Shown here: one piece after another, positions 41,117 to 50,869 of the stretch
Position numbering within the stretch: position 1 is the first letter of the stretch
Layout: the number at the start of each line of letters is the position of its first letter
Made by a program: the position numbers and the translations under genes
Source of the DNA: an uncultured Alphaproteobacteria bacterium
Lineage (GTDB): Bacteria; Pseudomonadota; Alphaproteobacteria; CAAHEQ01; UBA3637
Direction of reading: 5' to 3'
Length of the DNA stretch: 50,894 nt
NCBI GenBank assembly: GCA_947627155.1
Contig: CANQUX010000011.1
Coordinates: 1-50,894, forward strand
Notes under the pieces: model-generated
What the model was told of the DNA's origin: nothing
Seen by the model: the letters and a program-made list of their open reading frames with translations, nothing else
The model's database searches: none

Positions 41117-42505
41117 TTATGATCCGTAAAACGTTTCAATCAGTGTTTTCAAGTGTCCGATTTGAACCACATGTAAGCTTGTTGTTTTTATTTTTTTCTC
41201 TTGACGCAACGGGGGAATTAATGCGCGTTCAAAACCCAGTTTTTCGGCTTCTTTTAACCGTAAATCCGGCTGGGAAACCGCCCGCACTTCACCCGATAAG
41301 CCGATTTCGCCGAAAATCACCGTATCGGCCGGCACGGCATGTTGCGTTAAGGAAGAAACAATCGCCGTTGCCACTGCCATATCACACGCCGGTTCCGTCA
41401 CCCGCATACCACCCGCCACGTTTAAATAAATATCTTTGTTGGCCAGCGAAATACCGCATCGGGCTTCCAACACCGCCAACACCATGGCCAACCGATTGGA
41501 ATCCCACCCCACAACGGCGCGACGCGGTGCAGCCCCGCTTTGAGGCGCCACAAGCGCTTGTATTTCCACCAACATCGGACGCGACCCTTCAATGCCCGCA
41601 TACACACAACTGCCGGCAATGTTTCCGCGCCGTTCCGCCAAAAACAACGCCGACGGATTCGGCACCTCCCGTAACCCTTCTTCGCCCATTTCGAAAACGC
41701 CGATTTCATCAGTGGCACCAAATCGATTTTTAACCGACCGTAAAATGCGAAAATGATGCCCTCTGTCGCCTTCAAAATATAACACCGTGTCAACCATATG
41801 TTCCAACACGCGCGGGCCGGCCAACGTTCCTTCTTTGGTCACATGCCCCACCAAAAATAAAACAAAATTCCGTCGCTTGGCCAACCGAATCAATTCATGC
41901 CCCGCCGCACGCACCTGTCCCACCGTACCGGGCGCCGAGTCAATGGTATCGGTAAACATGGTTTGAATGGAATCAATCACGACAATATCGGCCGAATCGA
42001 CTCTGTCCAAAGTGGCCACAATATCACGCACGTTTGCCGTTGCAGCCAAATCAACGGCTTCATGCGCCAACCCCAGTCGCATGGCGCGCAAACGCACCTG
42101 ATCAACCGATTCTTCACCGGAAATGTAAATGCATTTTGTGGGTACACCCGTTTTATTCACGCCGCGCGATAATTTCGCAACGGCTTGTAACAAGAGTGTT
42201 GATTTTCCGATTCCCGGATCACCGCCCACCAAAATAACCGAACCCGGCACCAATCCGCCGCCGCAAACTCTGTCAAGCTCCGCGATTTGTGATTTTAATC
42301 GAAACAATGTTTCGGGCGCACCGCGTAAATCGGAAAATTGAATTTGTTTGCCGCCCTGTCCGCCGGTTGCCGTGGGACTTGTTTTTTCCGGTAATTCTTC
42401 TTCAATAATGGTATTCCATTCACCGCAGGCATTGCATTTTCCCTCCCAGCGCGGATAAACGCTGCCGCAATTTTGACACACAAACCGTGATGTTTTTTTT
42501 GCCAT
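41117..42505 (-). CDS. radA: DNA repair protein RadA
   Basis: RadA is a RecA-like, DnaB-like branch-migration helicase working in recombination repair. The 462-aa protein begins with a zinc finger (C10, C13, C24, C27), then Walker A GGDPGIGKST (about 93-102), YISGEES, the family motif KNRFG (about 256-260), and a C-terminal Lon-like domain. Length is standard. Its ATG overlaps the mlaF stop by one base, so it is co-translated with the lipid-transport genes. Confidence 0.96.
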   Translation of the reverse strand: MAKKTSRFVCQNCGSVYPRWEGKCNACGEWNTIIEEELPEKTSPTATGGQGGKQIQFSDLRGAPETLFRLKSQIAELDRVCGGGLVPGSVILVGGDPGIGKSTLLLQAVAKLSRGVNKTGVPTKCIYISGEESVDQVRLRAMRLGLAHEAVDLAATANVRDIVATLDRVDSADIVVIDSIQTMFTDTIDSAPGTVGQVRAAGHELIRLAKRRNFVLFLVGHVTKEGTLAGPRVLEHMVDTVLYFEGDRGHHFRILRSVKNRFGATDEIGVFEMGEEGLREVPNPSALFLAERRGNIAGSCVYAGIEGSRPMLVEIQALVAPQSGAAPRRAVVGWDSNRLAMVLAVLEARCGISLANKDIYLNVAGGMRVTEPACDMAVATAIVSSLTQHAVPADTVIFGEIGLSGEVRAVSQPDLRLKEAEKLGFERALIPPLRQEKKIKTTSLHVVQIGHLKTLIETFYGS

Positions 42506-43308
42506 TATTTTTCGGCCTTTACTTCCACATTAATCGGCCCGTTCGCATTGCCCGCCACAAATTGACGAACATACGGATTTGTTGTCGTATCCAATTCCCG
42601 AACGGTACCGACCCAAATGATTTTTCCTTCATACAACATAGCGATTCTGTCGGCAATTTTGCGCGCGGAACTCATATCGTGCGTAATGGTTAAAGCCGTT
42701 GCTCCCAAAGTTTTAACGGTTGAAACAATCAATTCGTTAATCACATCCGACATAATCGGATCGAGCCCCGTTGTCGGCTCATCAAAAAAAATAACCGCCG
42801 GGTTTGTGGCAATGGCACGCGCCAAGCCGACACGCTTTTTCATACCGCCCGACAAATCGGCGGGATACACTTCGGCAACCGATTTGTTTAAGCCGACCGC
42901 CGCTAACTTTTCGATGGCAATTTCTTTGGCTTTGTCGCGATTGAGTTTTTGATTTTGCAACAATGAAAACGCAACGTTTTCCCACACGTTTAAGCTGTCA
43001 AACAACGCGCCGCTTTGAAACAACATACCGATTTGCGCCCGTAACGCTTCCTGCTCTTTTTGCGGCAGTGTATTTAATTTTTGCCCGTCAATTTCCACAT
43101 GACCGCCATCGGGATTTAACAAACCCAAAATGCATTTTAACGTGACGGATTTACCGGTTCCCGATCCCCCGATAATCACGACCGATTCGCCTTCGTAAAT
43201 ATCTAAATCAACACCGTCCAATACCTTTTTATTCCCAAAACTTTTTTTCACGTTTACCAATTTGATTTTGGGTTTTCGAGCTGATTTTGTTTTTGTTGAA
43301 ATAGCCAT
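42505..43308 (-). CDS. mlaF: Phospholipid ABC transporter ATP-binding protein
   Basis: The ATPase of the Mla (MCE) transporter that moves phospholipids between inner and outer membrane. The 267-aa protein has Walker A GGSGTGKS (about 47-54), the Q-loop LFQSGALFDSLNVWENV, the signature LSGGMKKR and Walker B VIFFDEPTTGLDP. The FQSGALFDSL and YPADLSGGM sequence is typical of MlaF. It follows mlaE by 9 bp. The MCE substrate-binding subunit (mlaD) is not in this cluster. Confidence 0.93.
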   Translation of the reverse strand: MAISTKTKSARKPKIKLVNVKKSFGNKKVLDGVDLDIYEGESVVIIGGSGTGKSVTLKCILGLLNPDGGHVEIDGQKLNTLPQKEQEALRAQIGMLFQSGALFDSLNVWENVAFSLLQNQKLNRDKAKEIAIEKLAAVGLNKSVAEVYPADLSGGMKKRVGLARAIATNPAVIFFDEPTTGLDPIMSDVINELIVSTVKTLGATALTITHDMSSARKIADRIAMLYEGKIIWVGTVRELDTTTNPYVRQFVAGNANGPINVEVKAEK

Positions 43309-43317
43309 TAAAGCCTC

Positions 43318-44103
43318 CTAAACGGAAAAGAACAACTCTGTTAAAATGTAGTTAAAGATTAAAATTAAAATACTGGAAGAAACAACGGCATTTGTGGTTG
43401 CCTGTCCCACACCCTGCGCACCGCCTTGCGAATGAAAACCGTTATAACAGCCGAGTAAAGTAATGATAAATCCGAAAACGGAAGCTTTCGTCAAGCCGGA
43501 AATAATATCCATGGGTTTTAAATATTGCCATGTGCTGATTAAATAGGTTGATGCGTTAAAATCAAGCTTTGAAACCCCAATCATATATCCGCCGCAAATA
43601 CCGATGACATCACCGATTAACACCAACACCGGCAACATTAATATGCCGGCAATCACGCGCGGCACGATTAAATATTTAAACGGGTTCGTGGAAAGCGTTG
43701 CCAACGCATCAATTTGTTCTGTCACGCGCATGGTGCCGATTTCCGCCGCCATGGCCGCGCCGATTCGTCCGGCAACCATTAAGCCGGCCATAACGGGCGC
43801 CAATTCACGCGTAACGGCAACCAACACCACCATGGCAACGGCGCCTTCCGCCGAAAATTGCGAAAAGCCCGAATAGGTTTGCAAAGCAATCACCATACCG
43901 GCAAAAAGTGTTGTTAACGCAACGACCGGCAAGGAATAGAACCCGATTTCGATGAATTGTTTTAAAAACGCCTTTCCGTAAAAGGGAGGCGTGAGACAAT
44001 GATGCACGGTTTCGAAAGCGAACAACCCTAATTCGCCGGCCGATTTTAAAAACTTTAAAACAACATGTCCCAACTTATTGACAAACTGTATGGCTTTTCT
44101 CAC
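43318..44103 (-). CDS. mlaE: Phospholipid ABC transporter permease
   Basis: The membrane subunit of the Mla system. The 261-aa protein starts at GTG (44103, AAGGA upstream) and has five to six membrane helices and the conserved permease region VTRELAPVMAGLMVAGRIGAAMAAEIGTMRVTEQIDAL. It is the first gene of the mlaE-mlaF-radA-cvpA-cdd-rlmH run. Length is normal. Confidence 0.94.
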   Translation of the reverse strand: MRKAIQFVNKLGHVVLKFLKSAGELGLFAFETVHHCLTPPFYGKAFLKQFIEIGFYSLPVVALTTLFAGMVIALQTYSGFSQFSAEGAVAMVVLVAVTRELAPVMAGLMVAGRIGAAMAAEIGTMRVTEQIDALATLSTNPFKYLIVPRVIAGILMLPVLVLIGDVIGICGGYMIGVSKLDFNASTYLISTWQYLKPMDIISGLTKASVFGFIITLLGCYNGFHSQGGAQGVGQATTNAVVSSSILILIFNYILTELFFSV

Positions 44104-44240
44104 GGATCAATCCTTTCCTGTTTTTTCAAACTATACCCTCTCTTCTGAAAAAAAGCAAACAAAAAGTGAAAAAACACCCGAAAACACACTTAAAAAATCT
44201 TTTTTCAAGCTCAAAAAAACGAGTTAAAAATTAATTTTCA

Positions 44241-45872
44241 TTAAGTTACCACATCGGGATGCGTTCGTCCCGTATAAGTTTCCATTTGAACCAACTGCGT
44301 GAAAATTTCTTGCAACGGTTGCAAATAATCGGCGGCATTTTCATGCAAACGCGTCGGATTTTTCTCGTGTTTCATATAATAAACCCGCAACGTTGCACCC
44401 GAACTGCCCGTACCCGACAATCGCCAGAAAATACGGCTGTTATCATCAAACAAAATATAGTTTCCCTGATTTTTTGCGGTTTCCTGCGTGACGGGATCCG
44501 TATAATTAAAAACACCGACTTCTTTAATTTGATGATTGTTCACCCTTGTACCGACCAGATCGGCGGCATGCTGCTCATAAGCGGTAAACATTTCCTGAAC
44601 GGTTGTTTTTTCCAACCCCTCATAACTTTGCGTTGACGCATAAACCCGTCCGAATTGATGCCATAATTCTTCATTTAATTCTTGCACGGATTTACGCGTG
44701 ACGGCTAAAATATTTAACCAAAACAAAATGGCCCAAATACCGTCTTTTTCGCACAAATGAAACGAGCCCGAACCGAAACTTTCTTCGCCGCAAAACGAAA
44801 TTTTCCGAGCGTTTAACAGCGATGAAAAATATTTCCATCCCGTGGGCGTTGCAAAAACGGGCAGATTTTTTTGTGCCGCCACAAAATCAACGGCATCGGC
44901 CGTTGGCATGGAACGGGCAACCCCGTAAACACGGCCGGCATAAAACGGTATTTGATCGGCATATTGCATTAAAACGGCCAAGCTGTCCGAAGGTGCTACG
45001 AAAAACTTTTTACCCAAAATCATATAGCGATCACCGTCGCCGTCGGAAGCCGCCCCGAAATCCGGCGCATCATCGGCAAACATTTTTTCCACAAACGCAT
45101 GAGCGTATGTTAAATTCGGTTCCGGATGAAGACCGCCGAAATCGGGCAGCGGTTTGGCGTGAATAACCGTTCCGGCCGGTGCGCCGAGCAGTTTTTCGAA
45201 AATATGAACGGCATACGGCCCCGTTACGGCATTTAAAGCATCATACGCCATACGAAATCCGCTTTGAAACAGTTTTTGAATAGCTTTAAAATCAAAAATT
45301 TCCTGCATATAAAGGGCATAATCTTCAACCGAATCGACCACTTCAACAACGGTGGATCCGATCATTTGTTCGCCGATTTCAGATAAATTAACATCGGGGA
45401 TATCGCATGTCCAATAATGATCAATAATTTTAGCTTTTTCCGATATTTTATCCGTTACGGCTTGCGGCGCGGGTGCCCCTTGCGCCGTATCAAACTTAAT
45501 GCCGACATCACCTTCCGGCCCGCCCGGATTATGACTGGCAGATAAAATAATACCCCCGAAAGCTTTTCGTTTCACAATCAAATGCGAGGCCGCCGGCGTT
45601 GATAAAATACCGTTTTGTCCGATAATCAAGCGCCCGAATTGATTAGCCACCGCCAGGCGAATAATCGATTGAACGGCCGTATCGTTAAAATAACGGCCGT
45701 CACCGCCGATAACCAGTGTTTTCCCCTCAATATCGCTTAAAGCGTTAAAAACGGACTGTACAAAATTTTCAAGATAGTTTTTTTGCTTAAAAACACTTGT
45801 TTTTTTTCTTAAACCCGATGTGCCGCAAACTTGATCGGTATAGGGACTTGTTTGAATTGTTTTAATTTCCAT
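44241..45872 (-). CDS. pgm: Phosphoglucomutase (alpha-D-glucose)
   Basis: Interconverts glucose 1-phosphate and glucose 6-phosphate, supplying UDP-glucose synthesis, which also feeds OpgH. The 543-aa protein has the active-site phosphoserine in SASHNPGG (Ser113), the metal-binding DGDGDR, the sugar-binding FCGEESFGSGS and a C-terminal phosphate-binding region FRLSGTGSSGATLR. The ATG at 45872 has AAGGAGGG upstream; two earlier in-frame ATGs lack one and overlap mipZ. It follows mipZ by 43 bp on the same strand. Confidence 0.95.
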   Translation of the reverse strand: MEIKTIQTSPYTDQVCGTSGLRKKTSVFKQKNYLENFVQSVFNALSDIEGKTLVIGGDGRYFNDTAVQSIIRLAVANQFGRLIIGQNGILSTPAASHLIVKRKAFGGIILSASHNPGGPEGDVGIKFDTAQGAPAPQAVTDKISEKAKIIDHYWTCDIPDVNLSEIGEQMIGSTVVEVVDSVEDYALYMQEIFDFKAIQKLFQSGFRMAYDALNAVTGPYAVHIFEKLLGAPAGTVIHAKPLPDFGGLHPEPNLTYAHAFVEKMFADDAPDFGAASDGDGDRYMILGKKFFVAPSDSLAVLMQYADQIPFYAGRVYGVARSMPTADAVDFVAAQKNLPVFATPTGWKYFSSLLNARKISFCGEESFGSGSFHLCEKDGIWAILFWLNILAVTRKSVQELNEELWHQFGRVYASTQSYEGLEKTTVQEMFTAYEQHAADLVGTRVNNHQIKEVGVFNYTDPVTQETAKNQGNYILFDDNSRIFWRLSGTGSSGATLRVYYMKHEKNPTRLHENAADYLQPLQEIFTQLVQMETYTGRTHPDVVT

Positions 45873-45915
45873 TTTTCCCTCCTTAATTTTCATTTCTTTC
45901 TTCTTTATATTATCA

Positions 45916-46704
45916 TCAAGCGTTATTATCAACCTCATTCAGAAAAATATTTTGCAAAAGCTCCGTAATTTCCTGTTTAGCCGTTAACGCCGAAGAAGAA
46001 GTCGGCATATTCAACCCGTTTTCTTTTAAATCAAGCATTGTTAAACCTTTTAAAAACAACTCCCGATAAATAACCCGTTCGGATATGCCTTTTGAAACGG
46101 TGTAATGAATGCGCCGCGCTAAAGCGTTTAACAAAACAACCATCAATTGCGTGTTGCGACTTTTGGTATAAGTCAGCCGGTTGCGCACAACAACCCAATG
46201 CAACGGCGATTTTCGTTCCAACATACGTTGTTGCCGCATGGACCACACAATTTGTGAAAAATGGCTGGGCCCTTTAATTTTTAAAGTGTTGGTATCAATT
46301 TGCGCCAACACGTCCAAATCAATTAAACTGTCGTTTAAGGGCGTAACCAAAATATCGGCGGATTTAACGGCCTCCTGCGTTAAGTCATTCACGTTGCCCG
46401 GTGTATCAATCACAATAAAATCTGCCGTGTTTTTGGCCTTTTCGATTTCGCCTTTTAAGGTGTAAATGCGGGCGGTTTCCTCATTCCACAGCAAGTGTTT
46501 TGCCTGTGGCAGCGCCACTTGTTGCGTTTGCGCGAAAGCTTTGCGATTTTCCATATAATGCGAAAGCGTTGCCTGCGGGAAATCCAAGTCGAATGACGCC
46601 ACTTTTTTACCGAGTCGTAACAGAGCGACAATCACATGCATGGCAAGCGTTGATTTTCCCGTACCGCCTTTTTCATTTGCAAAAACAATAATTTGATCTG
46701 ACAT
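45916..46704 (-). CDS. mipZ: Division-plane positioning ATPase MipZ
   Basis: MipZ is a ParA-type ATPase found in alphaproteobacteria. It forms a polar gradient via ParB and inhibits FtsZ, placing the septum at midcell. The 262-aa protein has the deviant Walker A NEKGGTGKSTLA (about 10-21), FDLDFPQATLSHYMENR, VIDTPG, and the MipZ-specific VVVRNRL, ALARRIHY and RVIYRELFLKGLTMLDL blocks. I chose ATG 46704, which matches the family's start; the frame is open for 24 codons upstream. It is strong evidence for the host's class. Confidence 0.95.
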   Translation of the reverse strand: MSDQIIVFANEKGGTGKSTLAMHVIVALLRLGKKVASFDLDFPQATLSHYMENRKAFAQTQQVALPQAKHLLWNEETARIYTLKGEIEKAKNTADFIVIDTPGNVNDLTQEAVKSADILVTPLNDSLIDLDVLAQIDTNTLKIKGPSHFSQIVWSMRQQRMLERKSPLHWVVVRNRLTYTKSRNTQLMVVLLNALARRIHYTVSKGISERVIYRELFLKGLTMLDLKENGLNMPTSSSALTAKQEITELLQNIFLNEVDNNA

Positions 46705-46803
46705 TTTTTTTAACCCCTTTTGTTTGAATGTTTCATCATAATATTTGATGATATTTAATTTTTTTTCCTTTGTCAAGCACTCTGCATTGAAAACATTTTT
46801 TTA

Positions 46804-46831
46804 TTGACTTTTAAAGGCTGACTGATATAAT
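46804..46831 (+). promoter_or_regulatory. Promoter of the HAD phosphatase gene
   Basis: TTGACT (46804-46809), 16-bp spacer, TATAAT (46826-46831), then AAAGGA before the ATG at 46867. Confidence 0.8.
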
Positions 46832-46866
46832 AAAATCGTTTCATCACTCAAACGAAAGGATTTATT

Positions 46867-47484
46867 ATGACAAAATTGATTTTATGGGATTGGGATAACA
46901 CGCTCGTTGATACATTCGGGGCTATTTTTGCCGCACAGAATGTAATGCGACAAACATTCGGTTTGGCTCCGTGGACAAAAGAAGAATCGGCGGCGGCCAT
47001 GAATAAGTCGGGGCGGAATCTCATTAAAGATATTTTCGGGGAAGAAAAAGCGGCAGAAGCGCGGGAGGTTTATTTAAACGCTTATGCCAAAAGCGCCTCT
47101 CAAATCAGTTTAAAGCCGAATGCCATTCCCGTGTTGGAAAAAGCCAAGGCAAACGGTTACATCAATGTTTTGGCCAGCAATAAAGCCGGCAGTATTTTAA
47201 GAAACGAAGCACACACTTTAAATGTTGATCATTATTTTGATCGCATCATCGGAGCGGAAGACACATCGAACGATAAACCCTCCAAACCGTTTACCGATGC
47301 CGCCATTGAAGGATATAATCCGACGGAAATCATCAGCATCGGTGACGGTAAAGCCGATATTCAAATGGGACATAATTATGCCAACGGAAAAGGCATTTTA
47401 ATTTCTCCGAACACCACATCGGAAACGGCGTTATCGGCAGAAGAAGTGTTTACCGATTTGTTTCAATTGGAAGCCTATTTATAG
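46867..47484 (+). CDS. HAD-family phosphatase (phosphoglycolate phosphatase-like)
   Basis: A 205-aa haloacid-dehalogenase hydrolase. Motif I DWDNTLVD (about 8-15) holds the nucleophile Asp and acid Asp, motif II is VLASN, the Lys is in NDKPSK, and motif IV is IGDGKADIQMG. The helical cap between motifs I and II is of the Gph/beta-phosphoglucomutase type. Phosphoglycolate phosphatase is the nearest named group but the substrate is not certain. It is followed 44 bp later by a 5'-nucleotidase gene in the same direction. Confidence 0.85.
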   Translation: MTKLILWDWDNTLVDTFGAIFAAQNVMRQTFGLAPWTKEESAAAMNKSGRNLIKDIFGEEKAAEAREVYLNAYAKSASQISLKPNAIPVLEKAKANGYINVLASNKAGSILRNEAHTLNVDHYFDRIIGAEDTSNDKPSKPFTDAAIEGYNPTEIISIGDGKADIQMGHNYANGKGILISPNTTSETALSAEEVFTDLFQLEAYL

Positions 47485-47528
47485 AAAATATTTTATTTAA
47501 ACGAACATTCAAAGAGGGGGCTTAAAAT

Positions 47529-49118
47529 ATGCGCTTAAAAACAGTATTAACGGGTATTTGTTTTATCGGATTTTGTTCGGCCCTCTTCTGTGGCGGATAT
47601 GTTTATTTAACGCAACCGGCTTATGAAGTGCATTTTGTGCATACCAACGATTTGCATGCGCATTTGCTTCCGTTTCGAGCGGAAAAGCCGGTATGCGCTT
47701 ATGATGAAAAAGAGTGTCATGGCGGATTTGCACGTCTTTTATCGTTTATCAAAGCCTATCGAACAAAATATCCCGATGCCGTTTTGTTAGACGGCGGCGA
47801 TCGATTCTCCGGCACGTTTTTCTATACCCTTCGCAAAGGAGCGGATATTATTCGGTTGATGAATCAAATGAATTATGATGCCGTAACACTCGGGAATCAC
47901 GATTTTGATGACGGCTTAACAGAAATTGAAAAAATGATGACAATTATCTCGGCACCCGTTGTTTCCGCCAATGTGATTTTTCCGAAAAGCTTTCAGCCGA
48001 AAAACAAAATCAAGCCTGCCGTTATGATTGAAAGAAACGGCGTGAAGATTGGTATTATCGGCTTATTAACGCCCGATATTAAAACGGAAACGAAGGGGGG
48101 CGGGGGTATCGATTTACGCCCTTTAACGCAAGCGGTTCAAGCGCAAATCAATGCTTTCAAAAAAGAGGGTGTCCAAATTATTGTGTTGTTATCTCATACG
48201 GGTGATGAAACGGAAGAACGCCTTGCCAAAGAAATGCCTGATGTTGATATTATCATCGGCGCTCATTCGCATACGAAAAAGTTTGAACGATTCATCGGGA
48301 AAGACGGACAAATGGTTTTGGTTTCATCGGCCGGTTACGGCGGGGAAAACATCGGTGCTTTTACGGCGGTATTCAATCGGTTAGGAAAAATTGTCGCATT
48401 TAAAAATGAAGCCGAAGTTGTTGATTATACGCTTGCGCCTGATGAAAAAATGCAACAACAAATCAATTCGTTGCAGGCCGAGTTAAATGAAGAAACCCGT
48501 AAACCCGTCACCTTTTCCGAAACACCCGTTTGGGCGAAAAAACCGCAAGAAAATCAAGTTGTCTCCCCATCAAACAACCAAAAATATGAACCGTGTTTGG
48601 AAGAATGTTACATCGGTGAAGTATTATCCGACGCGATTTTAAAAACAACACCGTCGGCCGATTTTGCGTTTATTAACAGCGGTGCCGTTCGGGCGGGATT
48701 GCCGCAAGGCGATGTAACCGTCGGTGATTTGATTGAAGCTTTTCCGTTTGATTCTTCCGTTGTTTCGGTTCAAATGACGGGCGCGGAAATTGAAAACTAT
48801 TTAAAGCACGGATTAAGCACTTTTCAAAAGGGGCGCGCTAACGGATTTATTCAAGCGGCAGGGCTTTCTTACACGTTTTTTCCTGATTACACAAAAGCTC
48901 CCGTTATTCAACTTTCAACGGGCGCTTTAGATCCTTCAAAAACATACACTGTTTTAATTCCGAGCTTTTTGGCCGAAGGCGGTGACGGATTTCCTGTTTT
49001 TAAAATCAAAAAAGAAGTGGCGCCGAGTTTCAGAGATGCCGTTATTGAAGTGATGCGTCAAGAAAACTACAAAATTCCGCCCTTTGAAAAACGCATTCAA
49101 AAAACACAAGAAGAATAA
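47529..49118 (+). CDS. Secreted 5'-nucleotidase / UDP-sugar hydrolase family protein
   Basis: This 529-aa protein has an N-terminal signal or anchor (MRLKTVLTGICFIGFCSALFC). The metallophosphatase domain carries FVHTNDLHAHLLP, LDGGDRFSGT, TLGNHDFDDG and IGAHSHTK as the two-metal ligands. The C-terminal 5'-nucleotidase domain follows, with NSGAVRAGLPQGDVTVGDL and the substrate-stacking FPFDSSVV region. It belongs to the UshA/CpdB family and is expected to release nucleosides and phosphate in the periplasm. An AGAGGGGG ribosome-binding site precedes the ATG. Exact substrate unknown. Confidence 0.9.
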   Translation: MRLKTVLTGICFIGFCSALFCGGYVYLTQPAYEVHFVHTNDLHAHLLPFRAEKPVCAYDEKECHGGFARLLSFIKAYRTKYPDAVLLDGGDRFSGTFFYTLRKGADIIRLMNQMNYDAVTLGNHDFDDGLTEIEKMMTIISAPVVSANVIFPKSFQPKNKIKPAVMIERNGVKIGIIGLLTPDIKTETKGGGGIDLRPLTQAVQAQINAFKKEGVQIIVLLSHTGDETEERLAKEMPDVDIIIGAHSHTKKFERFIGKDGQMVLVSSAGYGGENIGAFTAVFNRLGKIVAFKNEAEVVDYTLAPDEKMQQQINSLQAELNEETRKPVTFSETPVWAKKPQENQVVSPSNNQKYEPCLEECYIGEVLSDAILKTTPSADFAFINSGAVRAGLPQGDVTVGDLIEAFPFDSSVVSVQMTGAEIENYLKHGLSTFQKGRANGFIQAAGLSYTFFPDYTKAPVIQLSTGALDPSKTYTVLIPSFLAEGGDGFPVFKIKKEVAPSFRDAVIEVMRQENYKIPPFEKRIQKTQEE

Positions 49119-49217
49119 CAATGCTTTCGGCGCTGAACGGCTTTTAATTTGTTTTAACTGCTTTCTTTTTGATATAAAAATTTTTAATGCTTTCATCATA
49201 TACTGCTGATTAAAATC

Positions 49218-49340
49218 TTATTGTCGAACACACAGCGCATGACCGTCGGTATTAAAATAATCGTCATGACGCGCATCATCATCTATATAACCTGTCCAAA
49301 GATTTATAAGATAGGCCCTACAAGACGTATATCCGCCATC
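49218..49340 (-). other. Candidate variable region at the 3' end of the third prepilin-like gene
   Basis: The encoded AYLINLWTGYIDDDARHDD stretch, followed by a Y-rich part and HALCVRQ, parallels the tail of the 1-1488 gene. About 26 of 34 codons are NNY. The pattern is weaker than in the first gene and no downstream hairpin like 1521-1552 was seen. Confidence 0.35.
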
Positions 49341-50669
49341 TAACCATACATAAACATTTTCTAGAAATTTCCTATATAACTCTTTTCTGGCTTCGGTTTG
49401 ACACAAATCTTCAGTTTCCAGACCTGCACAATCTAAATCATCCAAAGTTAACTCTTTACTGTTCAATGCCTGCTGACAAAGTCGTTCGGAAGCAGTCCAC
49501 CATGTCATATTGGTTTTGGAAAAATAATATGTATGCCCGTTTACCTCTTTTTCTTCTATATCTTCTTCTACCAAACGACATGTACTGGCATAACCGCTTT
49601 TTCCTTCCCCGAAAGCGTTGGGATTAAACTCTGAATTACAGTTGAATCCCCGTTCCAGATAACAATAATATCCGGTTCTGCCATTGTTACAATCATCATT
49701 GCTTTCACATTCGCCGACACCGCATTTTTGTACTGTTTCTTGCCATTTTTGTCCCTCGGGACACGGTTCGCAAGTGTTTGTATCTGAATTACAAACCGGA
49801 TTATTTGTATCTTTTTCAATGCAATTTTGATCGCTTACGCATTCCACACATTGATTTGTGGTATTGCATTGCGGTTTTTCGGAATTCTTGCAATCGGCAG
49901 ATGTGACACATTCCACGCAGGTATTACCGTTCCATTTAGGCGTTTCCGGCGGACACGATTCACAATTGCCCAGCTCATCATTGCAACGGGGTTTGCTTAA
50001 ATCTTTGCAATCCGTATGATCTATACATTCCACACATTCATTATTTTCTACATCACAAATAGGTCTTGAAGTGTCACAATCTTCATCTTTTGCACACCAG
50101 CCTTCCGGACGATTTGAATCATAATTTCCGTTCACTTCTTCCGCATCAAACTGAATGTAAAATTCATTGGCTTCATCACATAAATCATCTCCTTTATAAA
50201 CTTTTTTATTGATTTCTATATACATTAAACCGTCCATGGCATTAACAAGTGTTGTAAGCGGTTTACAAACCCCTTTCGAAACATTTCCCACTTTAATATA
50301 ATAAGCATCCGCTTAGCGGCAGTTATAAAATTCTGCTTTGTCTTTGCGAATACAATCATAATCAACGGGATAACGATCATATTGTGTTGATAAATGCCCG
50401 CGATAACGTTCATCATCAGGCGTTTCATCATAAGGATCCCCCAATAACAATTCTTCGTTTCCCAAAGCATATTTAACCTTTAAATCGTTACGCATTAAGT
50501 TAATTTCATTAGCTATTTGATCGGCTTGATAATAGTTCATGGCTAATTTATAGCCCACGATTCCACCGATTGATAAAATGGCAATAATAGCCAACACCCC
50601 GAGCATTTCAACCATACTCCGGCCGCTTTGCGATTGATTTTCAAATTGTTTTTTTGATTGCATGGTCAT
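49218..50669 (-). pseudogene. Prepilin-like Cys-rich lectin-tailed protein interrupted by one in-frame TAA
   Basis: The two open parts, 50669-50313 and 50312-49218, are in the same frame and are separated only by a TAA at 50313-50315. The first part has the prepilin motif SGRSMVEMLGVLAIIAILS and a pilin-like segment. The second continues as ADAYYIKVGNVSKGVCKPL, aligning with the gene at 1-1488, then Cys-rich CxxxxDC modules, CESNDDCN...GYYC, MTWW (near 49500-49510), and a tail ending HALCVRQ. The tail has the DGR-variable or DUF1566-like look (YIDDDARHDDYF). The domains past the stop are intact, so this is a recent nonsense change, a sequencing error or a read-through codon. Confidence 0.8.
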
Positions 50670-50696
50670 TTTTCAACTCCCTTTCATTATACAAAC

Positions 50697-50740
50697 AGTA
50701 TACAATTAAACGTACCTTTAATGCAACGCAGATTCCGGGG
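50697..50740 (-). promoter_or_regulatory. Promoter and conserved upstream block of the third prepilin-like gene
   Basis: Minus-strand TTGCAT (50721-50726), 18-bp spacer, TATACT (50697-50702). The 34-bp block 50707-50740 matches 27435-27468 at 33 positions. AAGGGAG precedes the ATG. Confidence 0.75.
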
Positions 50741-50812
50741 TCAAAATTGCCTTCAAAAGGCAAAAATTCACTCCTAAAAAACAATCGAAAAATCAATTAT
50801 TTCCACTTAAAT

Positions 50813-50869
50813 TAAATTTTTTTTGAAAAAATCAAAAAAAAGTGTTGCAAAAATCGTACGTTTTTTTGA
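50813..50869 (-). promoter_or_regulatory. 57-bp distal regulatory block with CGTACG box (second copy)
   Basis: Identical to 27542-27598 over 57 bp, in the same orientation and at similar distance from the gene start. The intervening sequence is not conserved, so the block itself is likely functional. Confidence 0.7.
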
